A DNA stretch of 64,000 nucleotides from Bacillus sp. V2I10 (GCF_030817055.1 NZ_JAUSYV010000001.1:3000001-3064000), one strand, 5' to 3'. Shown: positions 27,208 through 36,637, numbered from the stretch's first letter. Program-made: numbers and translations. Notes: generated from the letters alone by a model not told the origin.

Positions 27208-27683
27208 TCAGGAAGCCCCTCTTTTCTGTAAAAATTAAAAATCCGGAAGCCCATTTCAGGATCTTTCTCTCTTCTGACAACTGCATTTGATAGAACAGCC
27301 ACTGAAAATTCGATTGTAATCGCAACCTTATTTCCACTTTCAATAAAATGTCCTCCAGATATAATCCCTGCCTCATCTATAAAGACTCCATGAAAATGTA
27401 TATCCAAACTTCCATCTTCTTTGGTACCAATAAAGCCAGTCCCATTTAGCAGTTCAATAGGCTTTTCTTCTATTATTGGATCTGTATAAGAAAGTACGCC
27501 GTTCTCATTCTTGAGTTTCATATAGCTGACTGTTTTCAAAGAACCTATACAGGAAAAACTGCCAGCTCTTATGCCATGTATTTCACACTGCTTTAAGATT
27601 CCTAAAAGCAAATCATCATCTTTTGAGAGAGATCCTATAAGAACGCCGCTATCAGCATCAAAAACTGAATGAGATTTCCGCAT
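27195..27683 (-). CDS. PPC/DUF296-domain protein
   Basis: I place the start at ATG 27683, with AAAGGAGG 5 bp upstream, giving about 162 residues; an upstream frame extension is highly basic and overlaps the dehydrogenase. The protein is a single PPC domain: DLLLGILKQCEIHGIRAGSFSCIGSLK, then LDIHFHGVFIDEAGIISGGHF, whose His cluster is the trimer metal site of the family. In plants this domain follows AT-hooks; the role of stand-alone bacterial forms is not established. Its place inside a CoA-catabolic operon suggests an enzymatic or regulatory role with the pathway's metabolite. Confidence 0.82.
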   Translation of the reverse strand: MRKSHSVFDADSGVLIGSLSKDDDLLLGILKQCEIHGIRAGSFSCIGSLKTVSYMKLKNENGVLSYTDPIIEEKPIELLNGTGFIGTKEDGSLDIHFHGVFIDEAGIISGGHFIESGNKVAITIEFSVAVLSNAVVRREKDPEMGFRIFNFYRKEGLPEWKQ

Positions 27684-27715
27684 CCTTTTCCTCCTTTTCT
27701 TTTCTTTTCTCTTTA

Positions 27716-28486
27716 CTATGCAAATACAGCCCCTCCGCATACCCGCAGGATTTGACCTGTTGTGTAGCTTGCTTCCGGCAAGCTGAAATAACAGACGGCT
27801 TCAGCAATATCTTCAGGAATTCCCATTCTTTTCACAACCTGATTGTCGAGATTATATGCAATTCCTTTTGTGATTTCTGACTCCACTGCTCCAGGAGCAA
27901 CACTATTACATGTAATCCCAGTAGAGCCAAGCTCCTTTGCAGCCCATTTCGTGAGCGCAATGACTCCGCCTTTACTTGCTGCATAGGCTGGCCCGGATCT
28001 TCCTTTTAAACTATTTGGATCAAAGCTAGAAACATGCCCCCCATTCATCCCAGAAATCGAACTTATATTTATGATTCTTCCATAATTGCGTGAAATCATA
28101 TGGGGATAAACGACTTTTTGCATGAAGAAAAACGTTGCTTTTAGGTTTGTATTTATATCCTGATTCCACATGTCTTCTGTCATTTCTTCCAAGTCGAACC
28201 TGCTGCATGTTCCTGCATTATTAACTAATATATCTATCCGGCCAAATTCATGAATGGTCTTTTTTACTAGAGTTTCAATTGCGGCAATATCTCGAATATC
28301 CGCTTGATGAGATCTAACTTGAATGTCTGGAAAATGATTAGTGACTTTTTCAATCATTTCGCTAGCCTCAAGTACATCTACAATCACGATGTGAGCACCT
28401 TCTCCTGCAAGACGATACGCTATTCCCGCGCCTATTCCTCTTGAACCTCCTGTTACAATAGCAACTTGACCTTTCAGCTTTCCCAT
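27716..28486 (-). CDS. Short-chain dehydrogenase/reductase (FabG-like)
   Basis: The 256-residue SDR has the cofactor loop VTGGSRGIGAGIA, VNNAG near residue 90, the catalytic Ser in INISSISGMNGG near residue 145, and YAASKGG with Tyr and Lys near residue 168. The Asp after the second strand (VIVDV) suggests NAD rather than NADP. It is the first enzyme gene after the TRAP genes and probably oxidises a hydroxyl group of the imported acid or its CoA ester. AGGTT precedes ATG at 28486. Confidence 0.9.
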   Translation of the reverse strand: MGKLKGQVAIVTGGSRGIGAGIAYRLAGEGAHIVIVDVLEASEMIEKVTNHFPDIQVRSHQADIRDIAAIETLVKKTIHEFGRIDILVNNAGTCSRFDLEEMTEDMWNQDINTNLKATFFFMQKVVYPHMISRNYGRIINISSISGMNGGHVSSFDPNSLKGRSGPAYAASKGGVIALTKWAAKELGSTGITCNSVAPGAVESEITKGIAYNLDNQVVKRMGIPEDIAEAVCYFSLPEASYTTGQILRVCGGAVFA

Positions 28487-28519
28487 ATGATAACCTCCAA
28501 TTTATAAAAATCTTAATTT

Positions 28520-29854
28520 TTAAACTCCAAATAAATCCGGTAAAAATGTTGAAATAGCTGGGATATATGTTATTAATAACAGCACGATGACAGCCGCTAT
28601 TAAAAATGGCAGAATAGCTTTTGAAATACTATGAAGCTTTACATTCCCTATACCGCAGGCAACATAAAGGTTTATTCCGACAGGAGGTGTAAATAAACCG
28701 ATTGCCAGATTAACAGTCATAAAGATGCCAAAAACGGTAGGATCAATATTGAAATGAATAATGACTGGAATTAAGATAGGCACAAAAATGTAAAATGCTG
28801 AAATAGCATCTATAAAGGCGCCCGCAATCAGCAGAATCAAGTTTAAAATCAATAAGATGACAATTGGATTTGAACTGATGGATAACAGGGAATTAGCCAT
28901 ATTGTCAGCTATTTGTTCTGTAGTAATGATGTAGGCAAACAAGGAGGCAGAACTTACGATCAACATGATAACTGCTGTTTGAGCAGCTGATTCATAAAGA
29001 ATCCGGTAAATATTCGATAATTTCAAATCTCGATAAATAAAGATTCCTACAAAAAATCCGTAAAATACAGCTACGACTGCTGCTTCAGTTGGAGTAAAAA
29101 TACCTCCATAAATCCCGCCAAGAATAATGACCGGCATTAACAGACCCCAAATTGCATCCTTGAATGCCTGAAATGTTTCTTTTGGTGTTGCTTTAACTCT
29201 AGCCTCAAGGGCTGCAGCAACTTCATTTACTTCGATATTTTGTTTTAATAAATCGCGTTTTTTCACATATATTGCAGCAACTATAAAACCTGCACCTAGT
29301 AAAAGACCCGGTATGACACCTGCAATAAATAATCTGCCTATTGAAACATTTAATTGATCACCGGCTACAACAGCAAAAACGATCATGGCTATACTTGGCG
29401 GAATAACGATTCCAATCGCGCCTGAACTGGCTAACAGCGCACTGGCAGATTCTTTTTTCATGCCATTCTTCACTAAAGCTGGAATCAGGATCCCTCCAAT
29501 TGCGGCAACAGTAGCGGGACCTGAACCGGAGATAGCCGCAAAAAAGATAGCTGTTATGACAGTAACCAAAATAATTCCGCTTTTATAATGCCCAACACAC
29601 ACATTTGCAAAATGGATTAACCTTCGGGATATTCCTGCATACTCCATAATGACTCCTGCAAGAATAAAAAATGGAATCGCGAGTAAAGTAAATTTTGCTA
29701 TGCTGGGATATAAAACATCAGGAAGCAAGGTTAAGCTTGAAGGACCCCAATTTAATAAGAGAACTGAAATAGATGATGCCGCAAGTGCAATTGCGATTGG
29801 GATTCTAATAAGGACCAATAAAGCGAAGAGTCCGAATAATAAAAGAGCATTCAT
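28520..29854 (-). CDS. TRAP transporter large permease (DctM family), CoA operon
   Basis: The 444-residue polytopic protein has IRIPIAIALAASSI, GVIMEYAGISRRLIHFAN, GSGPATVAAIGGILIPALV and GIVIPPSIAMIVFAVVAGDQ, the DctM signatures. It overlaps the small permease by 4 bp. It is not closely similar to the DctM at 19388, so the two TRAP systems are independent acquisitions rather than copies. Confidence 0.92.
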   Translation of the reverse strand: MNALLLFGLFALLVLIRIPIAIALAASSISVLLLNWGPSSLTLLPDVLYPSIAKFTLLAIPFFILAGVIMEYAGISRRLIHFANVCVGHYKSGIILVTVITAIFFAAISGSGPATVAAIGGILIPALVKNGMKKESASALLASSGAIGIVIPPSIAMIVFAVVAGDQLNVSIGRLFIAGVIPGLLLGAGFIVAAIYVKKRDLLKQNIEVNEVAAALEARVKATPKETFQAFKDAIWGLLMPVIILGGIYGGIFTPTEAAVVAVFYGFFVGIFIYRDLKLSNIYRILYESAAQTAVIMLIVSSASLFAYIITTEQIADNMANSLLSISSNPIVILLILNLILLIAGAFIDAISAFYIFVPILIPVIIHFNIDPTVFGIFMTVNLAIGLFTPPVGINLYVACGIGNVKLHSISKAILPFLIAAVIVLLLITYIPAISTFLPDLFGV

Positions 29855-30342
29855 GCTTTCATCCCTCTTTCTGAATGTTTATTTATAGTTGCCCATTCAA
29901 TGGCACCTGCCTCAATGGTCCGATAGAGACAGAACAGGCAGCCTATAGGGAAAACAAGTGAAAACATCCATTGCTTGATTCCAAGGGAAGGAGTTATTAA
30001 ATTTCTTTCCATTTGAAAACGGACCATCTCATAACCGTAGTAAGCAAAAAGGATAAAAACAGCTGAAATGAGAGCGGTTCCAAAAATGATCAGTATTTTT
30101 TGGCCTAATACGTTTGATTTCTCAAACAGCAAGGAAAAACCAAGATGAGCATTCTTCCTAAGTCCTGCAGCAGCACCTAGAAAAGTGAGTAAGACAAAGA
30201 GGTTTATTGTGATCTCTTCTGTAAAGGATAGAGAGTAGTGAAAAAAGTACCTGGTTATTACATTTGCAAACGTAATGACAGACATCGTTAACATGGTTGC
30301 GGCAAGAATAAAATTTTCGATGCAGCTGATCACTTTTGACAT
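29851..30342 (-). CDS. TRAP transporter small permease (DctQ family), CoA operon
   Basis: This 163-residue four-helix protein has the DctQ pattern ITRYFFHYSLSFTEEITINLFVLLTFLG near residue 28 and GIKQWMFSLVFPIGCLFCLYR near residue 125. It lies 18 bp after the binding protein and overlaps DctM in an ATGA, the usual arrangement for a coupled PQM set. Confidence 0.9.
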   Translation of the reverse strand: MSKVISCIENFILAATMLTMSVITFANVITRYFFHYSLSFTEEITINLFVLLTFLGAAAGLRKNAHLGFSLLFEKSNVLGQKILIIFGTALISAVFILFAYYGYEMVRFQMERNLITPSLGIKQWMFSLVFPIGCLFCLYRTIEAGAIEWATINKHSERGMKA

Positions 30343-30360
30343 AACCGATCATCTCCTTTT

Positions 30361-31368
30361 TTAATTTTTAAACGCATCAAGCAGTTCTTTTCCCCAAACA
30401 TCTTCATACACTTCATAAATGTTTTCAGAAGCTTTTCGGAAGGCTTCTAGTTCTTCCTCTGTTGGATACACAAATTCCATCCCGGCTGCTTTTAATTCCT
30501 CAATTTGCTCTTTCTCTTTTTCTCTTGCAAGTTCTATTTGAAATTCATTTGCATGTTTAGCTGCTTCTTTAATAATTTTTTGGTCATCAACGTGCATGCT
30601 GTCAAATTTTTCTTTGTTCATTCCAAAAATGAGGGGGTCATATGAATAGTTCCACATTGTAATATATTGTTGAACCTCTTCCAATTTTGATGAACGGATG
30701 ACATCAATTGGATTTTCCTGACCATCAATTGTGCCTTGCTGCAAGGCTGAAAATACTTCTGAAAAAGCCATTGTTGTAGGATCTGCTCCTAAGCCTCTCC
30801 AAAGATCTGAATACATCTTTATTCCTGGAATTCGTATTTTCATATTTTCTATATCTTCAGGAGTTTGAATCGGTCTGACACCATTTGTTACTTGACGAAA
30901 CCCATTTTGACCAAAGCCTAACGGTTCAATCCCGTTTTCAACAAGAATTTCATTTAATGCCCTCCCTCCTTCACCGTTCATTTTTTCATCCACTTCATTT
31001 AAATCTTTAAAAAGAAAAGGAGCGCTAACTACACCTAGACGCTTTTCAAATACGGAATATATAATCGGTGAATGATAACTAAAATCTGTTGAGCCTTTTA
31101 AGAGCATCTCTACCCCTTTTGCTGAATCTCCTGCAGATAGCTGTTCATTTGCATATACTTTTGTTTTAATTCGGCCATTTGTCTTTTCTTCAACTTCTTT
31201 AGCAAATCTTTCAGCTGCCAGGTACCAGGTGGAAGAATCATTTACTGTTACCGACATTTTTAAATTGTAGCTTTTCTTCTCATTTGGGACACTTGTGATT
31301 ACGCTGCTGCAGCCAGCTGTAACCACAAGAAAGATAGCGCTTACAAAAATGTACATGATCTTTTTCAT
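30361..31368 (-). CDS. TRAP transporter solute-binding lipoprotein (DctP family), CoA operon
   Basis: The 335-residue lipoprotein has signal and lipobox VTAGC (Cys about 20), then DctP segments YLAAERFAKEVEEKTNGRIK, EMLLKGSTDFSYHSP and MKIRIPGIKMYSDLWRGLGA; the Arg in KIRIPG is the expected carboxylate anchor. TRAP binding proteins of this kind mostly bring in organic acids, matching the CoA ligase downstream. It overlaps the IclR gene by 4 bp, so regulator and transporter share a transcript. Confidence 0.9.
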   Translation of the reverse strand: MKKIMYIFVSAIFLVVTAGCSSVITSVPNEKKSYNLKMSVTVNDSSTWYLAAERFAKEVEEKTNGRIKTKVYANEQLSAGDSAKGVEMLLKGSTDFSYHSPIIYSVFEKRLGVVSAPFLFKDLNEVDEKMNGEGGRALNEILVENGIEPLGFGQNGFRQVTNGVRPIQTPEDIENMKIRIPGIKMYSDLWRGLGADPTTMAFSEVFSALQQGTIDGQENPIDVIRSSKLEEVQQYITMWNYSYDPLIFGMNKEKFDSMHVDDQKIIKEAAKHANEFQIELAREKEKEQIEELKAAGMEFVYPTEEELEAFRKASENIYEVYEDVWGKELLDAFKN

Positions 31369-32132
31369 CTGATTACAATTCCTCCTTTACTCACATAACC
31401 CAATCTCTTTGAAATTTCTTGAGTGGCGCACAATGCTGGTTCGATGATTTGCTCAATCTGTTCATCTGTAAAACGAAAAGCCAGACCAGCAATACAAAGT
31501 GCCCCAGCCAATTCTTTTCTTCCGTTAAATATGGGAAATGCAATACCTTTTAATCCCTTCTCCCATTCTTCTTGATCAGTTGCATATCCCATTTCATAAA
31601 TCTTTTTTAATTCAGGAACCAAGGATTCTTTATCAGTTATTGTGTTTTCTGTAAAAGACTTTAGCTGGTTTTTTGATAAATAACGCTCGAGGAGCTGCGG
31701 CGACAAATGAGCCAAATATAATTTTCCTGAAGCTACACAATGGAGAGGTGCTTGTTTTCCTACATCAAGGACAATGCGGACAGCCAGATTTGTTTCAACT
31801 TTTTCTACATAGAGCACTTGATCTCCAAGATACTGCGCTAAAAGAACGCTTTCCTGCACCTTGTTGGCTATGCTTTCTAAGAAGGGCCTTGCTGTTTCCA
31901 CAATATCAAGCTGATCTTGTGCCTGAAATGCCAGTTGAAACCATTTTTGTGATAAGATGAATTTTTCTTGGTTATTTTTTGTAATATATCCAAGCTGCTC
32001 AAGCGAAGATAAAAATCGGTGTACAGTTGCTTTATTGCTGTCCAGCTTTTCGACCAATTCAATAAATGTCATTGGCTTCTGTGCGATCACTTCTAAAATT
32101 CCGAAGGATTTTTCTACTGTTTTAATAACCAC
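31365..32132 (-). CDS. IclR-family transcription regulator
   Basis: The product is about 255 residues from GTG at 32132, my preferred start (GGGAGG about 14 bp upstream, followed by the family-typical VIKTVEKSFGILEVI); the open frame extends 21 codons further without homology. The N-terminal winged helix includes LDSNKATVHRFLSSLEQLGY; the C-terminal effector domain has LHCVASGKLYLAHLS and YATDQEEWEKGLKGIAFPIF. IclR proteins bind small acids and often regulate aromatic or organic-acid catabolism. It heads the operon and probably responds to the imported acid. Confidence 0.9.
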   Translation of the reverse strand: MVIKTVEKSFGILEVIAQKPMTFIELVEKLDSNKATVHRFLSSLEQLGYITKNNQEKFILSQKWFQLAFQAQDQLDIVETARPFLESIANKVQESVLLAQYLGDQVLYVEKVETNLAVRIVLDVGKQAPLHCVASGKLYLAHLSPQLLERYLSKNQLKSFTENTITDKESLVPELKKIYEMGYATDQEEWEKGLKGIAFPIFNGRKELAGALCIAGLAFRFTDEQIEQIIEPALCATQEISKRLGYVSKGGIVIR

Positions 32133-32440
32133 GCTGAAGATAAAAACCTCCCTTTTTCCAAGAACTAGTTTCACTATGTAAAACTTCAGTTCCAATAATA
32201 GGTTATGTTCAAATTATTGTCAATATTAAGAATATTTACTTTGAGATTCTATATATCAAGTAAATCCCTGTATTTATTCTTGCAAAATAAGTAATAAATA
32301 GAGATTTCATTCTGGTTCTGCTGATGACAATGAAGTATTTCTAAACATGGTTATCTAGCTGATGGTGTCTGAGCGGCGATTTTATTTATGATTATTTAGA
32401 ACATAGATTAATTAAAAAATATGGATTTTTCTATTTCAAT
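32133..32440. other. Intergenic region upstream of the IclR operon
   Basis: About 300 AT-rich bases with no supported gene. The promoter of the IclR-TRAP operon should lie here; TTGACA-like and TATAAT-like hexamers are frequent by chance at this composition, so I do not place it. Confidence 0.4.
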
Positions 32441-32480
32441 AAAAAAAAATCGATCCTTCAAAAAAGGACCAATCTTTTTT
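32441..32480 (-). terminator. Terminator of glpQ
   Basis: On the minus strand GGTCCTT and AAGGATC pair around TTTTG, followed by a run of T interrupted once; it begins a few bases after the glpQ stop. Confidence 0.75.
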
Positions 32481-32486
32481 TATTCC

Positions 32487-33305
32487 TTATCTCGGATCTA
32501 CATAATCCGGATAATCCGTTATAATTCCATCCACTTGCATCTCTAAAAGAAAATCAGCCGTTTCTTGACTTCGAACCGTCCATGATTGAATTTTCATTCC
32601 TTCTTCATGTACTTGATTAACAAGCTCTTTTGTGACGATTGTATAGCTTGGGTTGAAATAGTCAGCGTATGCACTGAATTCTTTTAATGCTTGCTGTGTT
32701 GTATGTAATCGAGATGATGTCAGGACACCAATCGGTACTTTTGGAAGAAGATCATTCATTTTCTTCATTGATTCAAAATTAAATGATTGGATAATTGTTT
32801 TTTCATTTTGAGGTTTATCTAAGTTTCTCTCTTTTAGCTCAAGAGCAACGCTCTCTTCAATTCCTGGATATAGCTCTGGTGCTTTAAGTTCAATCAGTAT
32901 TCCTACTTTCCCGTGATAGCGATCAAGAATTTCATCAAATGATGGAATTTTTTCACCTGCAAATTCTGTGCCTTTCCAGCTGCCTGCATCAAGATTTCTT
33001 ATTTCTTCGTACGTTAAACTTTGAACGGGTCCGCTGCCATCTGTGGTACGGTCTACTGTAGTATCATGAATGACGACTAATTCCCCGTCTTTACTTCTTT
33101 GAACGTCAATTTCAATGTAATCAGCCTTCATTTCGACAGCTTTGTCAAACGCTGCAATCGTGTTCTCAGGTGCATATCCTGAAGCTCCCCGATGTGCTAC
33201 ATTATCAATCTTGGTTCCCGCTGCTTCTGCTGAAGTTGGCTGTGTGATTGGACCAACTAACAATGCGAGTGCAATACCCGCTCCCGCTGCCCACTTTTTA
33301 TTCAT
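32487..33305 (-). CDS. glpQ: Glycerophosphodiester phosphodiesterase, exported
   Basis: The product is about 272 residues from ATG at 33305, chosen because GGGAG lies 8 bp upstream. A signal peptide (GIALALLVGPITQPTSAEAA) precedes a GDPD barrel: VAHRGASGYAPENTIAAF with the catalytic HR, YIEIDVQRSKDGELVVIHD with metal-binding E-x-D and HD, and ILIELK. The enzyme releases glycerol 3-phosphate from glycerophosphodiesters or teichoic acid outside the cell. At the end WTVRSQETADFLLE matches the family. It is a single gene with its own terminator. Confidence 0.9.
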   Translation of the reverse strand: MNKKWAAGAGIALALLVGPITQPTSAEAAGTKIDNVAHRGASGYAPENTIAAFDKAVEMKADYIEIDVQRSKDGELVVIHDTTVDRTTDGSGPVQSLTYEEIRNLDAGSWKGTEFAGEKIPSFDEILDRYHGKVGILIELKAPELYPGIEESVALELKERNLDKPQNEKTIIQSFNFESMKKMNDLLPKVPIGVLTSSRLHTTQQALKEFSAYADYFNPSYTIVTKELVNQVHEEGMKIQSWTVRSQETADFLLEMQVDGIITDYPDYVDPR

Positions 33306-33520
33306 TTCATCGTCTCCCATTCGCTATTTTTTCCAACAGCTTTAGTTTAATAGATCATTGTATATGTAATGTGAAGAGGATATATCATAATATTTTCTTT
33401 ACTGTGAATAAGTTTAGGAGTTTTAGCATGCTTTCCTTTACAAACATTTATTGGAAAAATCATGCAGCCTATTTGTGCTGGAATGCGTGATAGAATGACA
33501 TTTGAGGAAGTGATTATAAG

Positions 33521-34528
33521 ATGAAAATGGTCCTAATTCTTCTCCTTTCTTTCCCGTTTTTGCTCAGTCTGGATCCTTTGGTCTATGATTCTGACTATCA
33601 TGCAAGTTATCAATCTCCGGAAGGAATCATGTTTCTAAGCTATACAGATGGCTGGGATGAAACGAAGCTTCAGCAGTTATACAAAGAGCTGATTCAAAAT
33701 AAGCATGGAGATGAGCTTTCCCTGCTTCAGGAAGTGCGGATCAGAGGGGGTTCTTTTGGAGAATCTTCAACTAAAGGAAGCTTTCATGCCTTGACAGACA
33801 GCATTACATTATATCAAGGGGATAAATATACGGAAGTATCTTCGTACAGGGACACTCTTTCCCATGAATATGGCCATCATTTTGCTTATCATTACGTGTT
33901 GTCTCATCATTTGCCTTTTTCTGAGTGGAGTAAAATCAGAAAAATTGATGATTCCCCTATTCGATGGGATGCGTTTTGGAATTATGCAGATGATGCTCAC
34001 CAATGGTACCCGCAGGAGATAATTGCCGAGGATTATGTCCTCTTATACGGAACTGCCGAAGAAACTGATATACAAGAGGTCAAGAGCAGCAATGAACCTT
34101 TTTATTTAAGAACGCAGCATGAGAATGAACGAATTCCAAATGTGCTGGATAATAAAAAGATGTTTCGGTACTTGGAAGAAGCAAGCGGTTTGAAGATAGA
34201 TGATTCCCGCTATATAAAAACTCCTGACCTCCTTGGCATCAAGGATCAGGAGCTGCGGTTTGGAATAGCCAATAAAGATCAAATAGCCTATAAATTCAAT
34301 CTTATTTTTTATGCAGATGGTGTCAAAAAGGAATCAAAAGAGCTTTTGAAGATTTCTTCTGATAAAACTGGCGAATTAAAAGTACCTTTAGAGGATTATT
34401 TAAGAGGCACAGCTTATTCAGATGTTTCTCTTTCAATTGATGTCCTGGATTTAAATACTTCCAGAGGCTTTGAAACTGAAAAATATCATCTGAAGATTGA
34501 TCGTAATTTGATGCTTTCTAAAAAATAG
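33521..34528 (+). CDS. Secreted or membrane-anchored zinc metalloprotease-like protein, HEYGHH motif
   Basis: The 335-residue protein begins with a hydrophobic signal (MKMVLILLLSFPFLLS). Near residue 120 it has DTLSHEYGHHFAYHY, a zinc-binding HExxH, and about 50 residues later WYPQEIIAEDYVLLYG, where the second Glu could be the third ligand of a gluzincin. The last 90 residues look like a beta-rich domain. I know no named family member. GAGGAAG lies upstream of ATG. It is divergent from glpQ. Proteolytic activity is inferred from the motif only. Confidence 0.65.
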   Translation: MKMVLILLLSFPFLLSLDPLVYDSDYHASYQSPEGIMFLSYTDGWDETKLQQLYKELIQNKHGDELSLLQEVRIRGGSFGESSTKGSFHALTDSITLYQGDKYTEVSSYRDTLSHEYGHHFAYHYVLSHHLPFSEWSKIRKIDDSPIRWDAFWNYADDAHQWYPQEIIAEDYVLLYGTAEETDIQEVKSSNEPFYLRTQHENERIPNVLDNKKMFRYLEEASGLKIDDSRYIKTPDLLGIKDQELRFGIANKDQIAYKFNLIFYADGVKKESKELLKISSDKTGELKVPLEDYLRGTAYSDVSLSIDVLDLNTSRGFETEKYHLKIDRNLMLSKK

Positions 34529-34670
34529 CCTCTTAATATCGACTAAGTCTAAAGATAATAGTGAATTCCGTATTTCAGTCCTGTCTATTCTATAATACAA
34601 ATTAGATAATATTTACTAAATCATAAAAATATTTATCGGATAAACTGGCTGAACTCCTTCATTTAAAGAC

Positions 34671-34701
34671 AAAAAAACACCGATAAAAAATCGGTGTTTT
34701 A
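34671..34701. terminator. Bidirectional terminator between the protease-like gene and alsT
   Basis: AAAACACCGAT and ATCGGTGTTTT form an 11-bp stem flanked by A and T runs. It suits the minus-strand alsT transcript best, ending 4 bp from its stop codon. Confidence 0.88.
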
Positions 34702-34705
34702 ACGA

Positions 34706-36127
34706 CTATTTAGATTCTTCTATCTCATTGTCTCCCCAGGATTCCGTGTTTTTAAGACCTTTAATGGAGCTTGCTCTGAATACAGGGTTCTTTCCTTCTT
34801 TACGCTGGCGTCCATAATCTTTTAAAACTTCAAATGCAAGCTTTGAAAGAAGTGTTATGGCGATCAGATTTGTAACGGCCATAAGACCCATGAATAGATC
34901 TGCCATGTCCCATATCAGCTGGAAACCTGATACAGACCCAAAAATCACCATACCGATGACAGCTAATCGATAAATGAAAAGTGCTGATTTGTTCCCGTTC
35001 AAAAATTCAATATTGGTCTCACCATAGTAGTAATTTCCGATAACCGAACTGAATGCGAACAGGAGGATCGCGACTGCCAGGAATGTTCCTCCCCAATCTC
35101 CGATATGCGATTGCAATGCAGCCTGTGTAATCTGAATTCCGTCTAATGCCGAGTCAGGGGTCGTATCAAACAACAGTATTAGGAATGCAGTAGTACTGCA
35201 GATTATGATGGTGTCAAAGAATACACCAAGTGTCTGGATAAAGCCTTGTTTAGCCGGATGAGTTACGCTTGCCGTTGCAGCTGCATTCGGCGCACTTCCC
35301 ATACCCGCTTCGTTTGAAAACAAGCCTCGTTTAATTCCGTTTTCAATGGCTGCTCCGATTCCGCCGCCGACAGCCTGCTCAAAACCAAATGCATTTGAGA
35401 AGATAACGGCTATAACAGATGGGATCTCAGCGATATTGGTGATAACAACTACTAGTGCTACACCTATGTAGATTAAAGCCATTACTGGCACTATAATTTG
35501 AGAAGCTGCAGCGATCCGTTTCAGCCCTCCGAAAATGATGATTCCTGTAAAGATTGCCAAGATAATCCCCATAACGGTTTTGTCCACGTTAAACGCGCTT
35601 TCAAAAGCAAGAGCGATCGTATTAGCCTGAACCGCGTTAAAAATTAATCCGAAACATAGAGTTATTAATACGGCAAAAAGAATTCCCATCCACTTTGCAT
35701 TAAGTGCTTTTTCCATATAATAGGCAGGTCCGCCTCGGAATTGATCTCCGTCTTTCACTTTGTAGACTTGAGCAAGAGTGCTTTCGACGAAGCTTGATGC
35801 CATTCCGACAAGTGCGATCAGCCACATCCAGAAGACTGCTCCCGGTCCGCCGACTGCAATCGCAATAGCCACCCCGGCAAGATTTCCTGTGCCCACACGC
35901 GAAGCTGCGCTAATAAAGAATGCCTGAAGGGATGAAATGCCTCTTTTTCCTTCCTTTGAGGTCATGCCCGGCTCTTTTAAAAGCCTGAACATTTCTCCAA
36001 AATAGCGAAACTGCACAAACTTTGATCGAATAGTGAAATATAATCCCAGACCTACCAGCATATAAATTAATAAGTAAGACCATAAAATTGTATTTCCGCC
36101 TGATATAATTCCGTTAATAAAATCCAT
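34706..36127 (-). CDS. alsT: AGCS-family sodium:alanine/glutamine symporter
   Basis: The 473-residue membrane protein has the AGCS signatures GVGNLAGVAIAIAVGGPGAVFWMWLIA near residue 75 (as RVGTGNLAGVAI) and KRGLFSNEAGMGSAPNAAATA near residue 275. These carriers import alanine, glycine or glutamine with sodium. Its place right after parC on the same strand is the position of alsT (glnT) in B. subtilis, which supports the name. The ribosome site AGGAGG precedes ATG at 36127. No defect seen. Confidence 0.92.
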   Translation of the reverse strand: MDFINGIISGGNTILWSYLLIYMLVGLGLYFTIRSKFVQFRYFGEMFRLLKEPGMTSKEGKRGISSLQAFFISAASRVGTGNLAGVAIAIAVGGPGAVFWMWLIALVGMASSFVESTLAQVYKVKDGDQFRGGPAYYMEKALNAKWMGILFAVLITLCFGLIFNAVQANTIALAFESAFNVDKTVMGIILAIFTGIIIFGGLKRIAAASQIIVPVMALIYIGVALVVVITNIAEIPSVIAVIFSNAFGFEQAVGGGIGAAIENGIKRGLFSNEAGMGSAPNAAATASVTHPAKQGFIQTLGVFFDTIIICSTTAFLILLFDTTPDSALDGIQITQAALQSHIGDWGGTFLAVAILLFAFSSVIGNYYYGETNIEFLNGNKSALFIYRLAVIGMVIFGSVSGFQLIWDMADLFMGLMAVTNLIAITLLSKLAFEVLKDYGRQRKEGKNPVFRASSIKGLKNTESWGDNEIEESK

Positions 36128-36301
36128 TTAAAACCTCCTGAAAATAATGAATATTCATTTTTTATGTCAGTTTATCTTACATAATAAAATAATATTATAT
36201 CACTTTTTGTCGATATAGCGAGAAAAAACAAAAAAATTTCTACTATTCTAATTTGAAATTGTGCGTTATGATAGTTCTATTATAAAAAAAGGAGGAAAGT
36301 T

Positions 36302-36610
36302 ATGAGACAGCCTATCTTACTTATTCTCATTGCCTTACTCCTTGCAGGAACCGTTCCGCAAATCCATCATCAATCATTTGCTGCACCTGCTTTTGATCTT
36401 GAAGAACATGTGCAACCATCCTCTGCTGATGAAAAAGACGATCTGAAGTTCCCTTTCTTCATTGAACACAGTCTGGCAGAAACTGAATCTTATCTTTTAG
36501 CTGCAGTCTATTTCATTGCCATGCTGTCAGGATGGAATTTCAGAAAAAAATTTTTACTGGCTGTTTTTTACCAATCATCTTATTTCGATAAAGCATCGCT
36601 TCCATCCTAG
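36302..36610 (+). CDS. Small exported/membrane protein of unknown function
   Basis: This 102-residue protein has a signal-like N-terminus (PILLILIALLLAGTVPQIHH), an acidic middle (EEHVQPSSADEKDDLK), and one later hydrophobic helix (SYLLAAVYFIAMLSGW) followed by a basic stretch RKK. I do not recognise a family. A strong AAAGGAGG sits just before ATG. It is followed by another small membrane gene and a shared terminator, so the two probably form an operon on the opposite strand to parC and alsT. Confidence 0.6.
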   Translation: MRQPILLILIALLLAGTVPQIHHQSFAAPAFDLEEHVQPSSADEKDDLKFPFFIEHSLAETESYLLAAVYFIAMLSGWNFRKKFLLAVFYQSSYFDKASLPS

Positions 36611-36637
36611 AGACTATATGTAAAGGAGGGCGACGCG

